From Odontesthes bonariensis (Eukaryota > Chordata > Actinopteri > Atheriniformes > Atherinopsidae), in assembly GCF_027942865.1 (NCBI RefSeq), contig NC_134509.1, positions 32,538,197-32,602,196 of the forward strand: DNA of 64,000 nucleotides, given 5' to 3'. Positions 10,301 to 24,333 of the stretch are shown here, in pieces. Under the pieces are notes generated by a model. It was not told the DNA's origin. It ran no database searches and saw only the letters and a list, made by a program, of their open reading frames with translations. The stretch's first letter is position 1, and each line of letters opens with the position of its first letter. The position numbers and the translations under genes were made by a program.

Positions 10301-13300
10301 AGGCAACAGAAGCAGCTTCGTGCATCACTCAGCCACGCGGCCGTTGGATAAACATTTTCCTGTGTTTACTGTAAATAACAACACAGTGTTACAATGAAGC
10401 TGTACCCTTTTTTTTCCCCCTTTCAACAGCATTTGCAAATGAGCCACATGTGAGATCTCACTGTCCAAGACACTTATGAAACCACAAAAGAGCACATCTC
10501 GATACTTGAAAGAATATTAAAAAAAAGTACAGCAAACAGGCCAGAAACGCTGCACTGAATGAGTTTGTCCATTCATCGGTGAATTTGAACCAGCGGGCTG
10601 TTTAAGTCATGGGATTTTGCATTTTCAATTTCCTTACTCGCCTCTAATAAGTATTGGTATCCTGAGAGATTTCAAACAGAGGCAATGGCCGAAGAGTAAC
10701 AGTGGCATTATGGGAAGCTAATATCTATGGGTGTGGCTAACAAACTCTGGACAGTGAGATATGAAATTGTGCTATTTTTCTAACATATCTAAAAACATGA
10801 CAACATTCTTATAATTACAACAAACAAACAGCAAAAAGGGTCACAAATATTTACATTACATAGCAACAACAGCCTGTTATCTGCCACAGAGGAAATAAAT
10901 ACCCCCCGTCACACTATGTGCATTTCCTCCTTCTTTGTCGAGGCTTTAGCTTAGAGAGCGGAGAAGGGAGCAGTTCGTACATCAGTTCTCTGAAATCCTC
11001 CCTTCCACTGTAAGTGGCACCTCAGTGCAGCCGAGCTCAGCACATTTGCCCCTCCTGAACATACCACCCCCCCTCCCTTTGCTTTTCTCACTGAAAAGCT
11101 GCAGAACTGCTTGATTGCATCTTACAAAATTACACCTGCATTTACCAATCGATGCTCTCAGTGCAGAAAACGTATGCAGTATTTGCTGTGGAATGGGCTG
11201 AAACACCACTGTAGGTGTTTCTTTTTCAAAAAGCTGTAGAATCCTCCATGCACACAGTTAAAGTACAGCAATGTCAGCAAAGATTGGAAACATCTCCTAA
11301 TAGTTATAGACAGAGGCATCTGATTCAGGTTCTAGGGGATGGATTATGTGCAGAAAGACACAAAAGGCGCTGTTCACAATGCATTGAAGGCATGTGACAA
11401 TGCAGCAGTACTTGCAAACCTGTGTATTTAAATGGATTTTGCCCTAATTAAGCACTGAATGTCAGGCATTGAAACTTCCCTGCACTTCCCTTCAATGGAA
11501 GCTGAAGGCTGCTTCAGTCAGCTATTGAACATCCCTTTTACAGGTAATGAGCTATCTTTTAAAAACAATGCAAGTGAATGTCTCTGAGAGTTAAAGTTGA
11601 TTAAATTGGCATTTGCTCAGGGTTGGGCAGGGTGGGGTTGTTGTTACTGGTCCAATACTCCACTGACCACTGGCACTGACAGGACACACAAAAAGAAATC
11701 GCATGGGAGCCTGACATCAAAAGAGTGTAAGAGCCACAGCAGACAGGAACAAAAGCACTGGAGAGAAAAGAAGAGAAAGAAAGGAGGCAGAATAACCATA
11801 ACAAAAGACTGATTGGGGAATAGAAGATTAAACAGGAAAGCTAGTGGGGACTTCTAGTGTGAAATCACAGGAAGAACTGATGGTATAAAGAACTGCTTAA
11901 GCAAGTTCGAGTTGCCAGAATGAGTAGAAATTGCAGAAAAGGGAAGAAAAACAGTTGCAATGAAGGGCCAATGAGAGGAAAAATATGAATAAAGTTGGGA
12001 GGGAGCAGCAGGGAATGGAATGCAGGGAATTGGTCTTATTCAAACCAAAACAGGCTGGCAAATGATTCGAGACTGTGACTAACATTAGGACAGTGTCAGT
12101 GAAATATGACTCAGACAAACAGCATGCGAGCCAACTGTGTGCGCTGGCATAAAAAAATGACTCCAAGCTCTTTGTAAAGTAGAGAGGGAAAACAGTAAGT
12201 AAAGTCATTTAGTTTCGAAGCTACCCTACAAGGTCTGTTTACGCCAATGTGAACCAGATGTCTGCTTTCTCTCACAGTCTTTCCCTTGATTTGTCTATTC
12301 CATTGATAGTTTGCTGTCTCCTGGTTTACAGCGAGGCTTACAGTTTAGGGCTGAGGAATATGAATGCGCCTGATATTTTAGAGTCAAATGTTGTCTCTTA
12401 GCTGTGTGAGAATGTCAGGCAAAGACCTTTGAGTCCTCGATCCCTGCTACAAACTGGGCTTTTTTTTGCCCCCAACAACACTCATATGTTAAACTGTCAC
12501 AGACTTCTATGAGCCCTTTCTACAAATCAGCTGGATTACAGTGGCATGCGTTTTCAACTGTACACTTGTACAGTAGCTGTAAAAACAACAAACAGTGCTG
12601 CATTGTTCAAACACGGCCTGAGGAAACGGTAAGCCTCCAAGTTACCGATTTAAACCCGCCACGAACTTAACATGAAATATTAGCTTTCCAGCACAAACAT
12701 TTTTATATTAAAAATGTCCACAGCTTACTTAAGTTGCAGATCTCTTTTGGAAAGATGCATGAAGCGCCTAAATGCTGCTTGGTGGTCTGTGCAGTTTCTC
12801 TTTTGTCAAATTACAAAGAAATCATCTTTTTTTCTCTGGCATCGCCAAACAGTTAGTTCTCTTTAATAACCTGATCTATCATTAATCACCTTGTCAATAA
12901 ACATGAATAGATGATCAAAGAATGAGCCTCTGGCCACAGATACTTTTTTTTCTTTCTTGTTCCTGTGTCCGTCTGTGTTTCCTGATGGTATTTTTCTTCA
13001 TTTCATACCTCACTCTCATTTGTTGGTATTTTTTTTTTTAATGTAAATCTATACAGTCTTCTTTATATCGCTATCAATGTTGGTCTTTCTTTGACTTTAG
13101 CCGGTCTTTTTGTGTCTCATTTTGTACAGTGTCATTTCTTTGATTAAGTTACAATATGCGGCTCGGTGATTTTATGTGCAATCTAAAAACAATAGCCAGC
13201 GTTAAACGGACAAACCCAAGTTTGTGTAAAAGTGTGAAGATTGTGGGTTTGCATCTCTCTGACGCCTCTGTTTGTCTTTGTTTTTTGTCCTTTTTTTAGG

Positions 13301-13789
13301 ACATTTAGACTTAAAATAATTCTGGGATCCTGGACTTGGGTATATAATCATATATTTAATTAAACCTCTGCACTAGAACAGTATGAAGTAAATATGACGT
13401 ATAAAACAATCATATTTAGGTAAAAAATTCTGCACACTGTCCGTAGATAGCAAGTTACAGTCTCAGAAGTTTCTCTAATAAAAAACGTGTTCAAAGTAGC
13501 CACTCTTATTCACCCAACGCTTAATGTTAATCCATACATGAACGAAGTAATATGTTTAACATACATGTATTCGAACAATAATAACTGTGCATGCTGTCAA
13601 AATAAGGAGTCAGAGTAGCTAAAAATACACCAGTCTGCATTATGACCGACAGTCCATCAACGCAGCAAGCAGTCAACAGACAAAAGCATCCCGAAGAGAC
13701 GCAGAGTGATGCACGCCAACACATGTAAAAGTCTAAATTGTGTGTGACCACATTTTATATGAGTTAGATTAGTTTAGTCCATAACTTAC
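7367..13789 (-). other. Large first intron of sun2 (no coding seen)
   Basis: No protein exon is recognised on either strand. Contents include a degenerate GCA/GTA-rich stretch (about 8290-8860), a CRE next to an ETS-type site (9848-9900), a purine-rich stretch (about 11750-12000) and a T-rich stretch (about 12940-13320). Short open frames here show no family features. Confidence 0.5.
9893..9900. promoter_or_regulatory. Palindromic CRE site (TGACGTCA) in sun2 intron 1
   Basis: A perfect TGACGTCA lies 37 bp from ACTTCCGGT at 9848-9856, which on the sun2 strand reads ACCGGAAGT, an ETS consensus. CRE plus ETS close together is typical of broad vertebrate promoters, so this may be an alternative promoter or an enhancer of sun2. 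No matching first exon was identified. Confidence 0.35.
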
Positions 13790-13990
13790 CTCGTTATGTT
13801 GTGAAGTCAGTCGCAAAACAAAAGCGCTAACAACCAACTAACTATTCGGAAGGAAATGATGAATCCTCTCTTCAGTCCACAGTCACGAAGCTCCGTTTAA
13901 AACCTCATAAGAAAAGGTAAATTACCTTAAAGGTCATTTCTGATAATTTCCCAAAGATTCGGCGATAATTTGGATGGCATGGCTCTGAGC
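13790..13990 (-). other. sun2: Probable 5' untranslated first exon of sun2
   Basis: The minus strand has a strong donor GAG|GTAAGT with the exon ending at 13790, about 6.4 kb upstream of the TTTTAG acceptor at 7367 that opens the ATG exon. No other GTAAGT donor was noticed on this strand between the two. The upstream limit of the exon is not visible and is only guessed. No clear TATA box is seen. Confidence 0.45.
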
Positions 13991-14147
13991 TGAAGCAGAG
14001 AAACAGACAGACTGGCGTTGGTAGTGACAGCTCGGAGGGTTCACCGCTACAAATGTGTGAGTCAAGCTAGCAGGATGACGCAGGAACTTCTGGTAAAGAC
14101 TTTCAAAACAAAGCTCTCCATCGTGACTCAGCCACTGGACAAGATGT

Positions 14148-14222
14148 TTATTGTTATCATTATTATTGCCATTATTATCATTATCATTATTATTACTATA
14201 TCATTATTATTATTAGTATAAT
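14148..14222. repeat. ATT-rich trinucleotide microsatellite
   Basis: Imperfect ATT/ATC repeats, read as poly-isoleucine in one frame. It lies just upstream of the proposed sun2 first exon. Confidence 0.85.
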
Positions 14223-16010
14223 TGTAGAAGTCATTGCACCAGTAGTGGGTTATTTTATTATAATGTGTATGGACATATAATAAGCTTATGAAATGTTCAC
14301 TATTTTCTTGTTTGAAATGCTGAATATCAGGATTGGAATAAAATTTTCACGGGGAATTTGATAGTGAAGTCTCGCTTTTATTCATCTTTATTTATTTATT
14401 TATTGACTTACTCGGTACACGACCCCGCTGATGATGGTGTACATTTTTATACTGTTTCCGGTCTTGTTCCAAGAGTTTACGGCAGTGCACATCTGCCCAT
14501 AACAAAACCCATGGCGCCCTTTAGTGGCAATAAATGTGCCTTACAGACAGATTTTTCCTCTGACTGCAATTCAGCCTTTCCGACACGCAGCGGAGCCATC
14601 TAGCTGTGGGTGACTGTGGAGAAAATGCCTTAGACAATGCCAGTGGTCCTCAAGTACTATTTAACTGCCCAATGACATTATTGCTACTACTGTAATATTC
14701 ATAATATATTTAAGTCAAAACTAAAAAGAGAAGTAGAACAAAAGTTAATCGAATGTATGTTACATATACCCCAAATTTCCAAACCATATCTTTCAAACTA
14801 TTTTCATTAGGGAAACCATTCAATCTGGACGATATGATGGTGATGAAGAAGCTTAATGTTGTGAGGTACTATATTACCCAGCTAGCAAATTAATGTTGTC
14901 TAGAAGGAACGCTTATAAAACAAACACTGAGATGAGGAAGCATGACAACAATTCCAAGCTTTTCTCTCCTACTGCCGTATTTAACGTGATCATTTGGAAT
15001 TATGTTACACTGGCATGAAATCAGTTACTAAATGCCATCAAATCATCAAACTTATCATAATTCATCACAATTTATACTCACAGACATTATGCATCTTTAT
15101 CTTGGCTGTAGTTATAGAAACTCAGTTCATTATGTAGCTGCATGTCTTATATATAAAATTGTAGTGTGCCCTTTTTAAAATAGCAACCCAATACTGAACA
15201 CTTTTTCTTTCTTGTTTATTTTTCTTTTTTTTTAACACAGACAGTAGCAGCAGGTAATGCAGTCAATCAAGGTCAAACCTCTCTGAGAACGAAGCTAGCT
15301 GTTAACACACGTGAGGGACCAAACCTCCCAAAACACAACAAAATGCTTTTAAGGGAAACCCTCAGGGCTTCGTTACTCTTTGCAATGCTGCAAGCAGCCC
15401 AAAATAAACCCGATCTGACCTTATCACCGGGTAAAAAAAATCTGGCAGGGAAGGGAAGGTGGGAGATGGATTATTCTTTCTTCTAACAGGTCATTTTAGA
15501 GAACATGGGGGAAAAAAGCCAGCTCAGAAATGCGGCTGGTATGTCCGGATTGTTCCATATTTGATAAATAATTTCAGAGGGTTTGGAGCCTATCAGCAGC
15601 ACAGGCAGAACCCCTGACCCTGAGCTTCACCATTTGAGTGCATGTGTATGCATTGTGCATCAATGCGTTTCTGTGCATGTGTATTTACGCCTGTTGAGCC
15701 CATTGTCTCAGAGTGTGTTATCATTAGGTTGCAGTTTCCTCCGCCTAGGGTGAGGGAGCGGCAGAGACAGAGAAATAAGAATATACTCAATTATCAGTTG
15801 CTCAACAATGAAGACTCTATAAAGTTGACAAGCTCATCACTCCCAAAGCCAGTTTCACTGATTTCAGCAGAACATTTATTTATGCACTCGTTCATGTCTG
15901 GCAATTCCCTCCTCTCTGTCCTTCAACACTCACATGCACACACAGGCGCCCACCCTCCTTATCTACCAAGCTGGTGCCCCAGACACAACCAGAGAACGCA
16001 AACAAACAGC

Positions 16011-16018
16011 TGACGTCA
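16011..16018. promoter_or_regulatory. Second palindromic CRE site (TGACGTCA), upstream of sun2
   Basis: A perfect 8-bp CRE lies about 2 kb beyond the proposed sun2 first exon in non-coding DNA. It could occur by chance and is listed as a candidate only. Confidence 0.2.
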
Positions 16019-19000
16019 TGGGCACGCATGCACACACACACGCTGAAGTCACTGGGTTGGAATGTGATCAAAAATAGGGAGAGTGAAATGTGCGTATGTG
16101 GCTCTGTTTGTTTCTGTGAGCAAGAGAGGGGAGGCGGGATGGTGGGAAATGGGGGCACAGAGGAGGGATGAGGGGACACACAGGGGAAGAGTGAAAACTT
16201 TAGAATAGACATAGGGCACACCTGCAGACAGTGACACACACAGCCCATTCTCACAGACAAGCACGCACTTAAACTACCTGAGTCATCACCAACAATCTCT
16301 TATCAAGGTCTAATAGGCCGCACGCAGTAAAGACACAATGAAAGTGAGTACATTTAATATGCTTAGCATCACGCAGTGATGACTACTACATGTAATAACT
16401 TTTTATTTTCATGCCTATCATGGCTTTCATTTTGCAAAATGAAATAAATTTTTTTTTAATTCTCGTCTTTTTACAGTCTATACTACATCATTCGGGTGAC
16501 AACACAGGTCAGTTGTTAGGCCTACTGTTTTTGTTCAAGTTGAAATGTTGCAGGATCACGATCACAATCAAGAGCTAAATAAAGCAAAATAGTCTCTGTA
16601 CTATCTTTAATATCTGAATATTTTGAAGCTGCAAGTAGCTACTGTTTATCCTCTGTGCATTGCAGGCTGATACGATTGTACACATAAATAGCACATTTAA
16701 ATATCTATTGGATTTAGAAGCTTGTCTCTAAATCTAAGGGAGAGGGACAGTGTCCTTCAGAAAGTATAGGTGGACTGCATGTGGACAAACTATAATCAAT
16801 GAACTCCCTTATTCCAAAAAGTGGCCTGAATAGAGTTAACATCATGTTAAGTGTTGCACTCAGGCTCACGGTTGGCTTGAAGGCTTTGGTTAGTTTATTT
16901 TAGGTAACATTTGCTAAATATTTTATTGAACTAGTCTGGTGAGAGGCTAAAATTTGAATGGTCCAGGTCTGAGTACAGACATTTCTGGTTATCACCTGAT
17001 GGGTGTTTACAATGACCAAATATTTTTCCCCATTTAAGTTTTACTTAAGAAAGAAAATGTGGCCATAGCCTGTGATTTCTAATAAAAAAAAGGTAGATAT
17101 AGGAAAACAATCAGAGACTATGAAGTTTAAAAACATGTTGATAATTCGGTATGGCAGCAGTGTCAGAAGGATATTGCCAGTCATCATCAAAGTGATGACT
17201 GTGGAAAGGACTTTCCCCACTAAAAAAAGGACAAAGAGAAAATTCCAGTGAAATGTTGGCAACCTTCTCTTATCAGCTTTTTGTGTTCCATTTTTTCCCC
17301 CCAAAATGCCCGAATGTGTAACCTTTCATGAGAACTCAAGCAGAGGGACATTTCCAGTTAAAAAAGAATTGTTTTCCTGCATGACAAAGTATGGCCTTTG
17401 GAATTTTAGGAATGTGCATAAACAGGATGGATTTTCCTTTCGTCGCCAACAACCATTTACTGCCATACAGTTTCCCCACCACACACACACACTTTCTGCC
17501 CAAAAAGTTCCTATTACAAGTGTTGTATAACAGTGATGCTATTTCTTTAGATGGATGTAATATCATATTTTAACATGTTTCAAATGATCCCTTTATGCTT
17601 TAAAATGGAGTTGAACCAAGTGCACAAAAGCCTTCTAATTGACATTAGGTATACTTCGTTTCTAACTGACAGCCCAGAATAATTAGCCCCACCTCCAGTA
17701 TTGACATGATTAATGATGTATGAAACAGTGACAGTTTGAATCCGTCATTTGGAAACTGTCATAGATGCAGTTCTCTTCCAATGTGGAAATACTCAACCAT
17801 CATGACTGTTTTATCATGAAAAAAAAAACCTCAATGTAACTGTGTTAAAAAATGTTTGAAACTTAAATTTCTATGGATTCGGTCTTCAGAAATAGTTTTT
17901 CAGTGCTCAGGTTGTGCAGAAGATGACTGTCGAGATTATTTGAAAAGCTAAGAAGCAGGGATGATAGGCAATATAGGTCATGTTCAGAGCTCAACTTCAT
18001 GACATCATGCAGCATGGCATACATTTTAATCTGCTGAGCCACACAGAGCGATCTTGTGCAGCCACGTTAAGCTTCCCTGAGACCAGTGTGACAGCAGTCT
18101 ACCACAAGTTTAATCTGCTCCCAGGCTCGCAGGACCATGACTTCACTGCAGTGATGTCATCAAGGTGAGTCAGAGCCGTCTGTGAGGTTGTTATGGTAAA
18201 GGACACACGTATACCTTGGGCATGTTTCAATGTAACAGAGAATGTATGAAATGATCCTCTGGACAGCTAATCTACTCACAGGGGACTCACCTTCTGCCTG
18301 AGAGCCAGAGCGAGATAAATGGTTATGATTAATGTGAGGGGCTGCACTAATCAACATTTTTAAATGAACAATAGATCATGTGCAGGTGAAAGGCATGGTA
18401 AGTACTGCCCAACTCACGGTGAATTATGACCAAATTCTGAAGTGTCTCTCAACTGATTTGACAGAGCATTTTTGCTTCATCATTTTTATCTCATCAACTT
18501 TCACCAACCTCATATCCTGCAGCAGACTGTCTGCATGCAAACAGTGCTAAAGTAAGACACCAGGACAAATAATGTTGCCCTTTTACTGTTAGATAGAAAA
18601 CTCTTTGCTAGAATGGAAGAGTCAGTGTTTCTTTTACAGTTTAAACATAGCTAGGCAACAGAAGCAAACAGGAATAACAGTACATCTAATATCAGACATT
18701 ACACACTCTTGCGTAACTTTATGTCTCTGTGTGTTGGTTTATTTCTGTATATGAGAGTGACCGAAAAGAGAGACAAGGGAGACAGTGTGTCGCTGTGTAT
18801 TTGTGTGGCACAGAGGCCTCCATTTCAGATCTGAAAGTCCATTTCAGAGCTTGTCACTTATTAACCCGAGCCTCCATGCTGTCTCACCACTGGGGAATTC
18901 TTCATCAGTGACATCACAGGTACTGGACAGACCGAGAGGGAAAGGACGCACATAGGGTTTCAGGCAATAAGAGGAAAGACACCTTAAAAGGACATCAGGG

Positions 19001-20572
19001 TTGTTTTTTGTTTCGGTCTTGCACCGTCAAAACACATCATCTCTGCTTCCTTAGATTGTCCTGGGGGCTGAGTGGACAGGAAGATGAGTGCAGGTCACCT
19101 CAGTGGTATTCCAAAGCCACAGACTGTGAAAATAATTATCCTCACATGCTTGCATTTTTTAACTGAGGGAGCAGGTGTCAGTGCTTTGTCCAAGTTTGGC
19201 TTCTTTCACAAGTCGTGGCGTGTATTCATCCGCAAGCAACACCATCAAGAACAGTGCATCTTAATCTGTAGATTAATTACAGCATCAGTGACATCGTAAA
19301 TCATTGTTACAGATTTAATTACTTTTTTTTGTCAGAGGAGAAATGGAGAAGAGTACATGTCTCTATGGTGTAATCCCCATCTCGGAGCACTCATCAAAAC
19401 TTATTAATTTCCACTTGTTATCCATTCAACCATGATAGATTTTTTTTTATCCTAAATATTTTTGTTATTTGTTATTACAAATAAAACATACCTTATTCAG
19501 GGCAACAGCATCCCTTTGCAGTGCCACAATGCAAAACTGCTCAGAAAGGTTCTGATTAACTCAATGAAGCTGTTGAGATTTATTCAGCTTTGGAAAACTC
19601 TTTTCTTTCCCAAACTGTGCCCATGCACAAAAATTACATTCAAAGAATATGCTGCTTTGAGGGGTCAGGAGAAAGATTTCATGTGAGGGGTAAAAAAAGG
19701 TCTCTGTGATGGTTACAGTCACGCTGTAAAAAGAAATTTTTTACCCCTGAGCATAACTGTTTTCTAAAGCAATCCAAGATGTTTTGTTTTTTCTAATCCT
19801 AACCAAGTGGTGTTACTGTGTGTCTACCAGGAAAAAACAAAGTTTAGCTGTAACTTATTGTTTTCACATGTAACCAAGGCAACCAGCAAAATGGCATCCA
19901 CGATAATAATGATAATAATGGGTGCGCAGTAAAAAGAATGTACCGTATTTCAGATGTAATCATGATACTTTTTTTAACCCTACCTAAGAAATGTTGTCAT
20001 CTTAACCAAACCAGGAAGTGACAAACGTGTGTCTTTAAAAAGACTTTGTGGCTTCTTAAACAAAAGACTTGAGTATGATGTCTGCTTTTATGTGGAACTC
20101 CTCATATGAGTCGTCTTTCCTTTCTGTGATTTGTAGAGGCGGTACTTTACAGGACACATTAATGAAAGGTGGCAGCATGTATGACAATTTTAGTAGGAGG
20201 ACTTGTTTAAAGCTCAATAAATCCAATTTATTGTTATTAGAAGCATTGTTGCTATACATTTAGATTTTATATATTTTTTGTGATGCTACTTAGATTTTGT
20301 ACAGTATGTATTTGCTTCATTCATATGCTCATGCAGGTCTTCTAGATAATATATTTGACGTCTTGGGAGAAAAAAAATCATATACCACCGCCAATAAATC
20401 TTAAAAATATAGTTTGGAACACATGACATTTAAAGTTCATGTAAATTCAATTAGATAAGCAACAAGCATGCGACATCATGACTGAATAAACAGAAAATGA
20501 GACATGAGTTAAGCCTGTTTATCTCATCTTTCATGCTGAAAAGGGAAAATCTTCACATTTATTTTGATATTC

Positions 20573-21797
20573 AATTCAATTCAAATTCAAAAATACTTCA
20601 TTTATCCCAGAGGGAAATTAAATGTTGATGTAGCTCAATTAAATCAAGGAGTTATTATAGATGCTGATGGCTGTGGGCAGGAAAGATTTCCTGTAGCGGT
20701 CCGTTTTGCATCCAAACTGAAGAAGCCTTTGACTGAAGAGACTCTGTTTTCCGATAACAGTCTCATGGAGAGGATGTTCAGGGTTGTCCATAATTCTCTT
20801 GATTTTATGCAAAATCCTTCGTTGCATTATTGTCTCCAGAGGTTCCACAGCCGTCCCCAGAACAGAACCAGCCTTCCTTATCAGGTTGTTGAGTCTTTTT
20901 AGGTCCCTGCTTCTGATGCTGCTGCCCCAACAGATGACGCAAGAGGAAATGACGCTCTCAACAACAGACTTGTAGAATATCTGCAACATCTTTTTGCAAA
21001 CCTTGAAGGACCTTAGCTTCCTCAAGAAGGACAGTCTACTCTGTCCTTTCTTGTAGATGGCTTCACTGTTGTGTCTCCAGTCCAGTCTGTTGTCCACATG
21101 AACACCAAGGTATTTATATTCCTCAACCACCTCCACTTCTTCTCCCATGATGGAAACAGGGTTTGATCTGACCCTGTTTCTCCTGAAATCTACAATCATC
21201 TCCTTTGTTTTGTTAACATTCAAGATGAGATGATTGTTCCCACACCATGCCACAAAGCGGTCCACCAGCTCTCTGTACTCAGCTTCTTGTCCATCTCTGA
21301 TACACCCAACAACTGCAGAGTCATCTGATTATTTCTGTAGATGACAGGAGTCTGACTTGTACTGGAAGTCTGAAGTGTACAGAGTGAAAAGGAATGGTGA
21401 GAGTACAGTCCCCTGTGGTGCTCCTGTGCTGCTGATCACCTGGTTAGACACACAATTCTTCAGTCTGACAAACTGTGGTCTGTTTGTCAGGTAGTCATTA
21501 ATCCAGGTGATTGTTGAGGCCTCCACCTGAGTCTTCTGGAGTTTCAGACGAAGCAGATCAGGCTGAATTGTGTTAAATGCACTGGAGAAATCAAAGAACA
21601 TGATCCTCACAGTGCTGCCTGCTTTGTCCAGATGACAGTGGGTTTGTTGAAGCAGGTGTATGATAGCGTCTTCAACTCCAACTCCATGGCGATAAGCAAA
21701 CTGCAGGGGGTCCTGATATGTGCTGGTTTGCTTACACAGGTGGGTCAACAGGAGTCTCTCCAGGACCTTCATGATGTGGGATGTCATATATAACCTC
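20573..21797 (-). mobile_element. 5'-truncated L2/CR1-type LINE with a broken reverse transcriptase frame
   Basis: The minus strand encodes the C-terminal half of a non-LTR retrotransposon polyprotein. From about 21799 it has RT motifs VMFFDFSSAFNT-like (seen as MFFDFSSAFNTI) and GAPQGTVLSPFLF. The catalytic SDD then follows directly after an in-frame TAA at 21331-21329, and the same frame continues to a stop at 20639. The rest of RT and the thumb region are readable (for example MIVDFRR and EYKYLGVHVD). The 3' end at the left has a GGGATAAA-type motif and a TTGAA-repeat tail. Truncation of the 5' end is typical of LINE insertions. No endonuclease domain is present. A near-identical 3' end lies at 43885-44100. 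Confidence 0.9.
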
Positions 21798-21936
21798 ATG
21801 AATCACTATAAATAATGACAACATGTAAACAAGGGGCTCAACCCAACAAGTCTGCTTTATTTATAGGTAAGCTTTAAATGCGACTTCATCAACAAACATA
21901 CTCAAAACAGTGATTTAGACATATCAATGGAAACCA

Positions 21937-21982
21937 AAAAGATGTGTGTTTAGACTTAGTATTGTCTAAACACACATCTTTT
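21937..21982. repeat. Perfect 19-bp inverted repeat (hairpin)
   Basis: Arms 21937-21955 and 21964-21982 (AAAAGATGTGTGTTTAGAC and its exact complement) are separated by an 8-nt loop. No T-run or neighbouring gene suggests a terminator. It lies about 140 bp from the 5' end of the LINE copy. Confidence 0.9.
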
Positions 21983-24294
21983 GTCTTAATTTGTCTTACA
22001 TATCTTCAATATTGTGCTATTGGCCACTTGGCAGCTGCTGGATTTGAATTGTCAACTCCCAAATCATTGGTTCTTAAATGCCTTTGTATGTGTGAGATAT
22101 TTGTGTGAGCATTGGATATTTGTTTGTGGATGAATGCACATGTGCAAGTGTGTGCATGCATAGAATCAGGTGCTTATGTGTGTCTGTGCATCTGAGCAGT
22201 CTCCATGGTATGTTTCCAAAACCCTGCATCCCCACCTGGGTTCTGCAGACAACACAAATCTTCACCTTCCACCTCCCCACCACACCAAAGGGAGTCTCCC
22301 TGTGAGCTCATGTCTGGAGCCCTGCCCATAGCCTGTCTGAAAAGGGATTATACAGCAAATGCTGCTGTATTTGTGTAAGCTTATATGGACAACATTTTAT
22401 CAAGAAAAACTGAAAAAAATAAATAAAATAAAAGAAGCATTGACTTTTAGATCGTGGACATATCTATCCTTTGTCAGTTATCATTTTTCATTTTCTTATT
22501 TCTTTTTAACATGACCGAACATTGGATTGCTTCTCATTGTCAAGGATCGCTCAGATCAAGCAGTTTCCTTTTGTTTAGTATGGAGTACTTTGGGTTCTGA
22601 AACCTTTTTCTGTCCATGTAAATTGTTTTTAAAATTATTAGCATTTTACACCTGGATTAATGCAGATAATTGCCCCAATTAGCTTAATTAGTTAGCTTCT
22701 GTTTTTCTAACCCTTTCTGTTTTTAACAGGGAATGGTTGCTGTTTCATGGCAGTTACAGAGAGTATAGTTGTAACTGAACTAAGGCATTGAGAGATTTCC
22801 ATCAAGTTATCCCAACTAAATGGCATAGAGACATAGCCCTGTAAGCCCAAGGTGTATTGAATCTATCAATCCTGTTTTTCCTTTTTGCCAAGTCTTGGAA
22901 AGTCATAAGAGGTTCAGAAGTGAAGGAATGCCATCACTTGAAGCAATTGACTAGACTTCACAGAACTTCCACAGGAGCCATCAGAGACTTTGTAGTTCTA
23001 CAAACAGATGTGTGTAAAAGTCTTGCAATAACCCTTTAAAGCAACATATATTTTAAGGCTGATAATTTATGTGCCAATAGAATACAACCCTTTTAGACAT
23101 TTGGGGAACTGGTTGGTTAAGGCTAAGAATATTTTACCATCTATCCAACTTTGAAAATAAGACTATGTGGAGGTAAGAATCCCTTCGATCTAAAACTAAA
23201 TTAATCTGCTTTGTTAATAGTTGAATGTTAACACAAGAGATTTTGAAATTTGAAGCATGGCTGAGATGCACACATGGAAAAAAATGCAGTTTATGAACTG
23301 ACCATGGTTTGTTTTGCATTTTTGAATCTGTGTGTGAGTCTGGGTGGGAATGTAAGTGAGGATCTCTAATGGAGGTCTAAACCCCAAGAGCAGCATCCAC
23401 CCAGAGACACTCATGGAAGTGTATCAATGGAGCCATTGATACATGAAAGGCCACAATGGATGGAGGGAGAGTGTGAGAGAACGCATGTGTCTGAGTGTAT
23501 GAGTGAGTGGGGTGTGTGTCTGAGTATGCGAGGGGAAGAGATTTACGAGAACAAATCCTCCAGATGAACAGTGTGAAGCAAGCTCCAGACACTCATGTTT
23601 GCCCGGGTCACGACCTCACAGAGAGTTCAATTTTTCCATGCTCTCCAAGCATTATGTACATGTTTTCCAGTCGCCTCAACTTTGTGATTGACTTACTGTA
23701 CTTTGGCAGCATTCTTAACTTTCATGCTTTTATTTAATGTTTTTTTTTTCAATTTGCATTGAGAATTATCACAATTATCGCCATGGAAACAGCTTGCTTT
23801 CTGACAAAATGTCAGAAAAGTCCAAAAACCTTTGAATCTGTACACTCCAGGGATTTTACTCATGTGTTTACTCATTGTGACATAAAACACACACTTTTGG
23901 GGATGGAAAGAAAATTGAAAATAAATGATATATTAATAATTATTAATAAGTGATCTGTTTCAGCTATTGAGAGATGGTGGTCTCTGAAAAACAATTTTTT
24001 CGCTGATTCTGTTCTTCCTGTGTCTGTCACGATCACTGCAAATATGTCAGTACGAGTGGCTGTGAACGCTTTTACTCTCCTGCTCTTTCCTGTCCTGTCT
24101 GTCACCTCCTCAAATCTGTCTCATTTGTGTTCCTTTTCATTTTGCATTTGTCTGTGCTAACCCTTCCACAGCAAACAATCCACTCTGTGTGTGGGACCAG
24201 CTGTCTATGTTTTGATTTTCACTTGTTGCTTGGTGTTTCAAAGTTACCTGAACTGTGGCTGACACTCCGTTTTGCTCTGGCACATCTCAGTGCT

Positions 24295-24333
24295 CACACA
24301 CACACACACACAGACACACACACACACACACAC
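24295..24333. repeat. CA microsatellite with one interruption
   Basis: A run of CA units broken by a single CAGA. Confidence 0.95.

Larger units (their letters stand above)
13991..20572. other. Intergenic stretch with no recognised gene
   Basis: Both strands were read and only short frames without family features were found. It contains the ATT microsatellite at 14148-14222, a CRE at 16011-16018 and several A/T homopolymer runs. Nothing resembling the genes that sit between SUN2 and PDGFB in human (DNAL4, NPTXR, CBX6, CBX7) was recognised. Confidence 0.5.

Noticed and set aside
24295-24333. Regular short repeats that might suggest an array
   Set aside because: These are dinucleotide microsatellites without spacers, not a CRISPR array.
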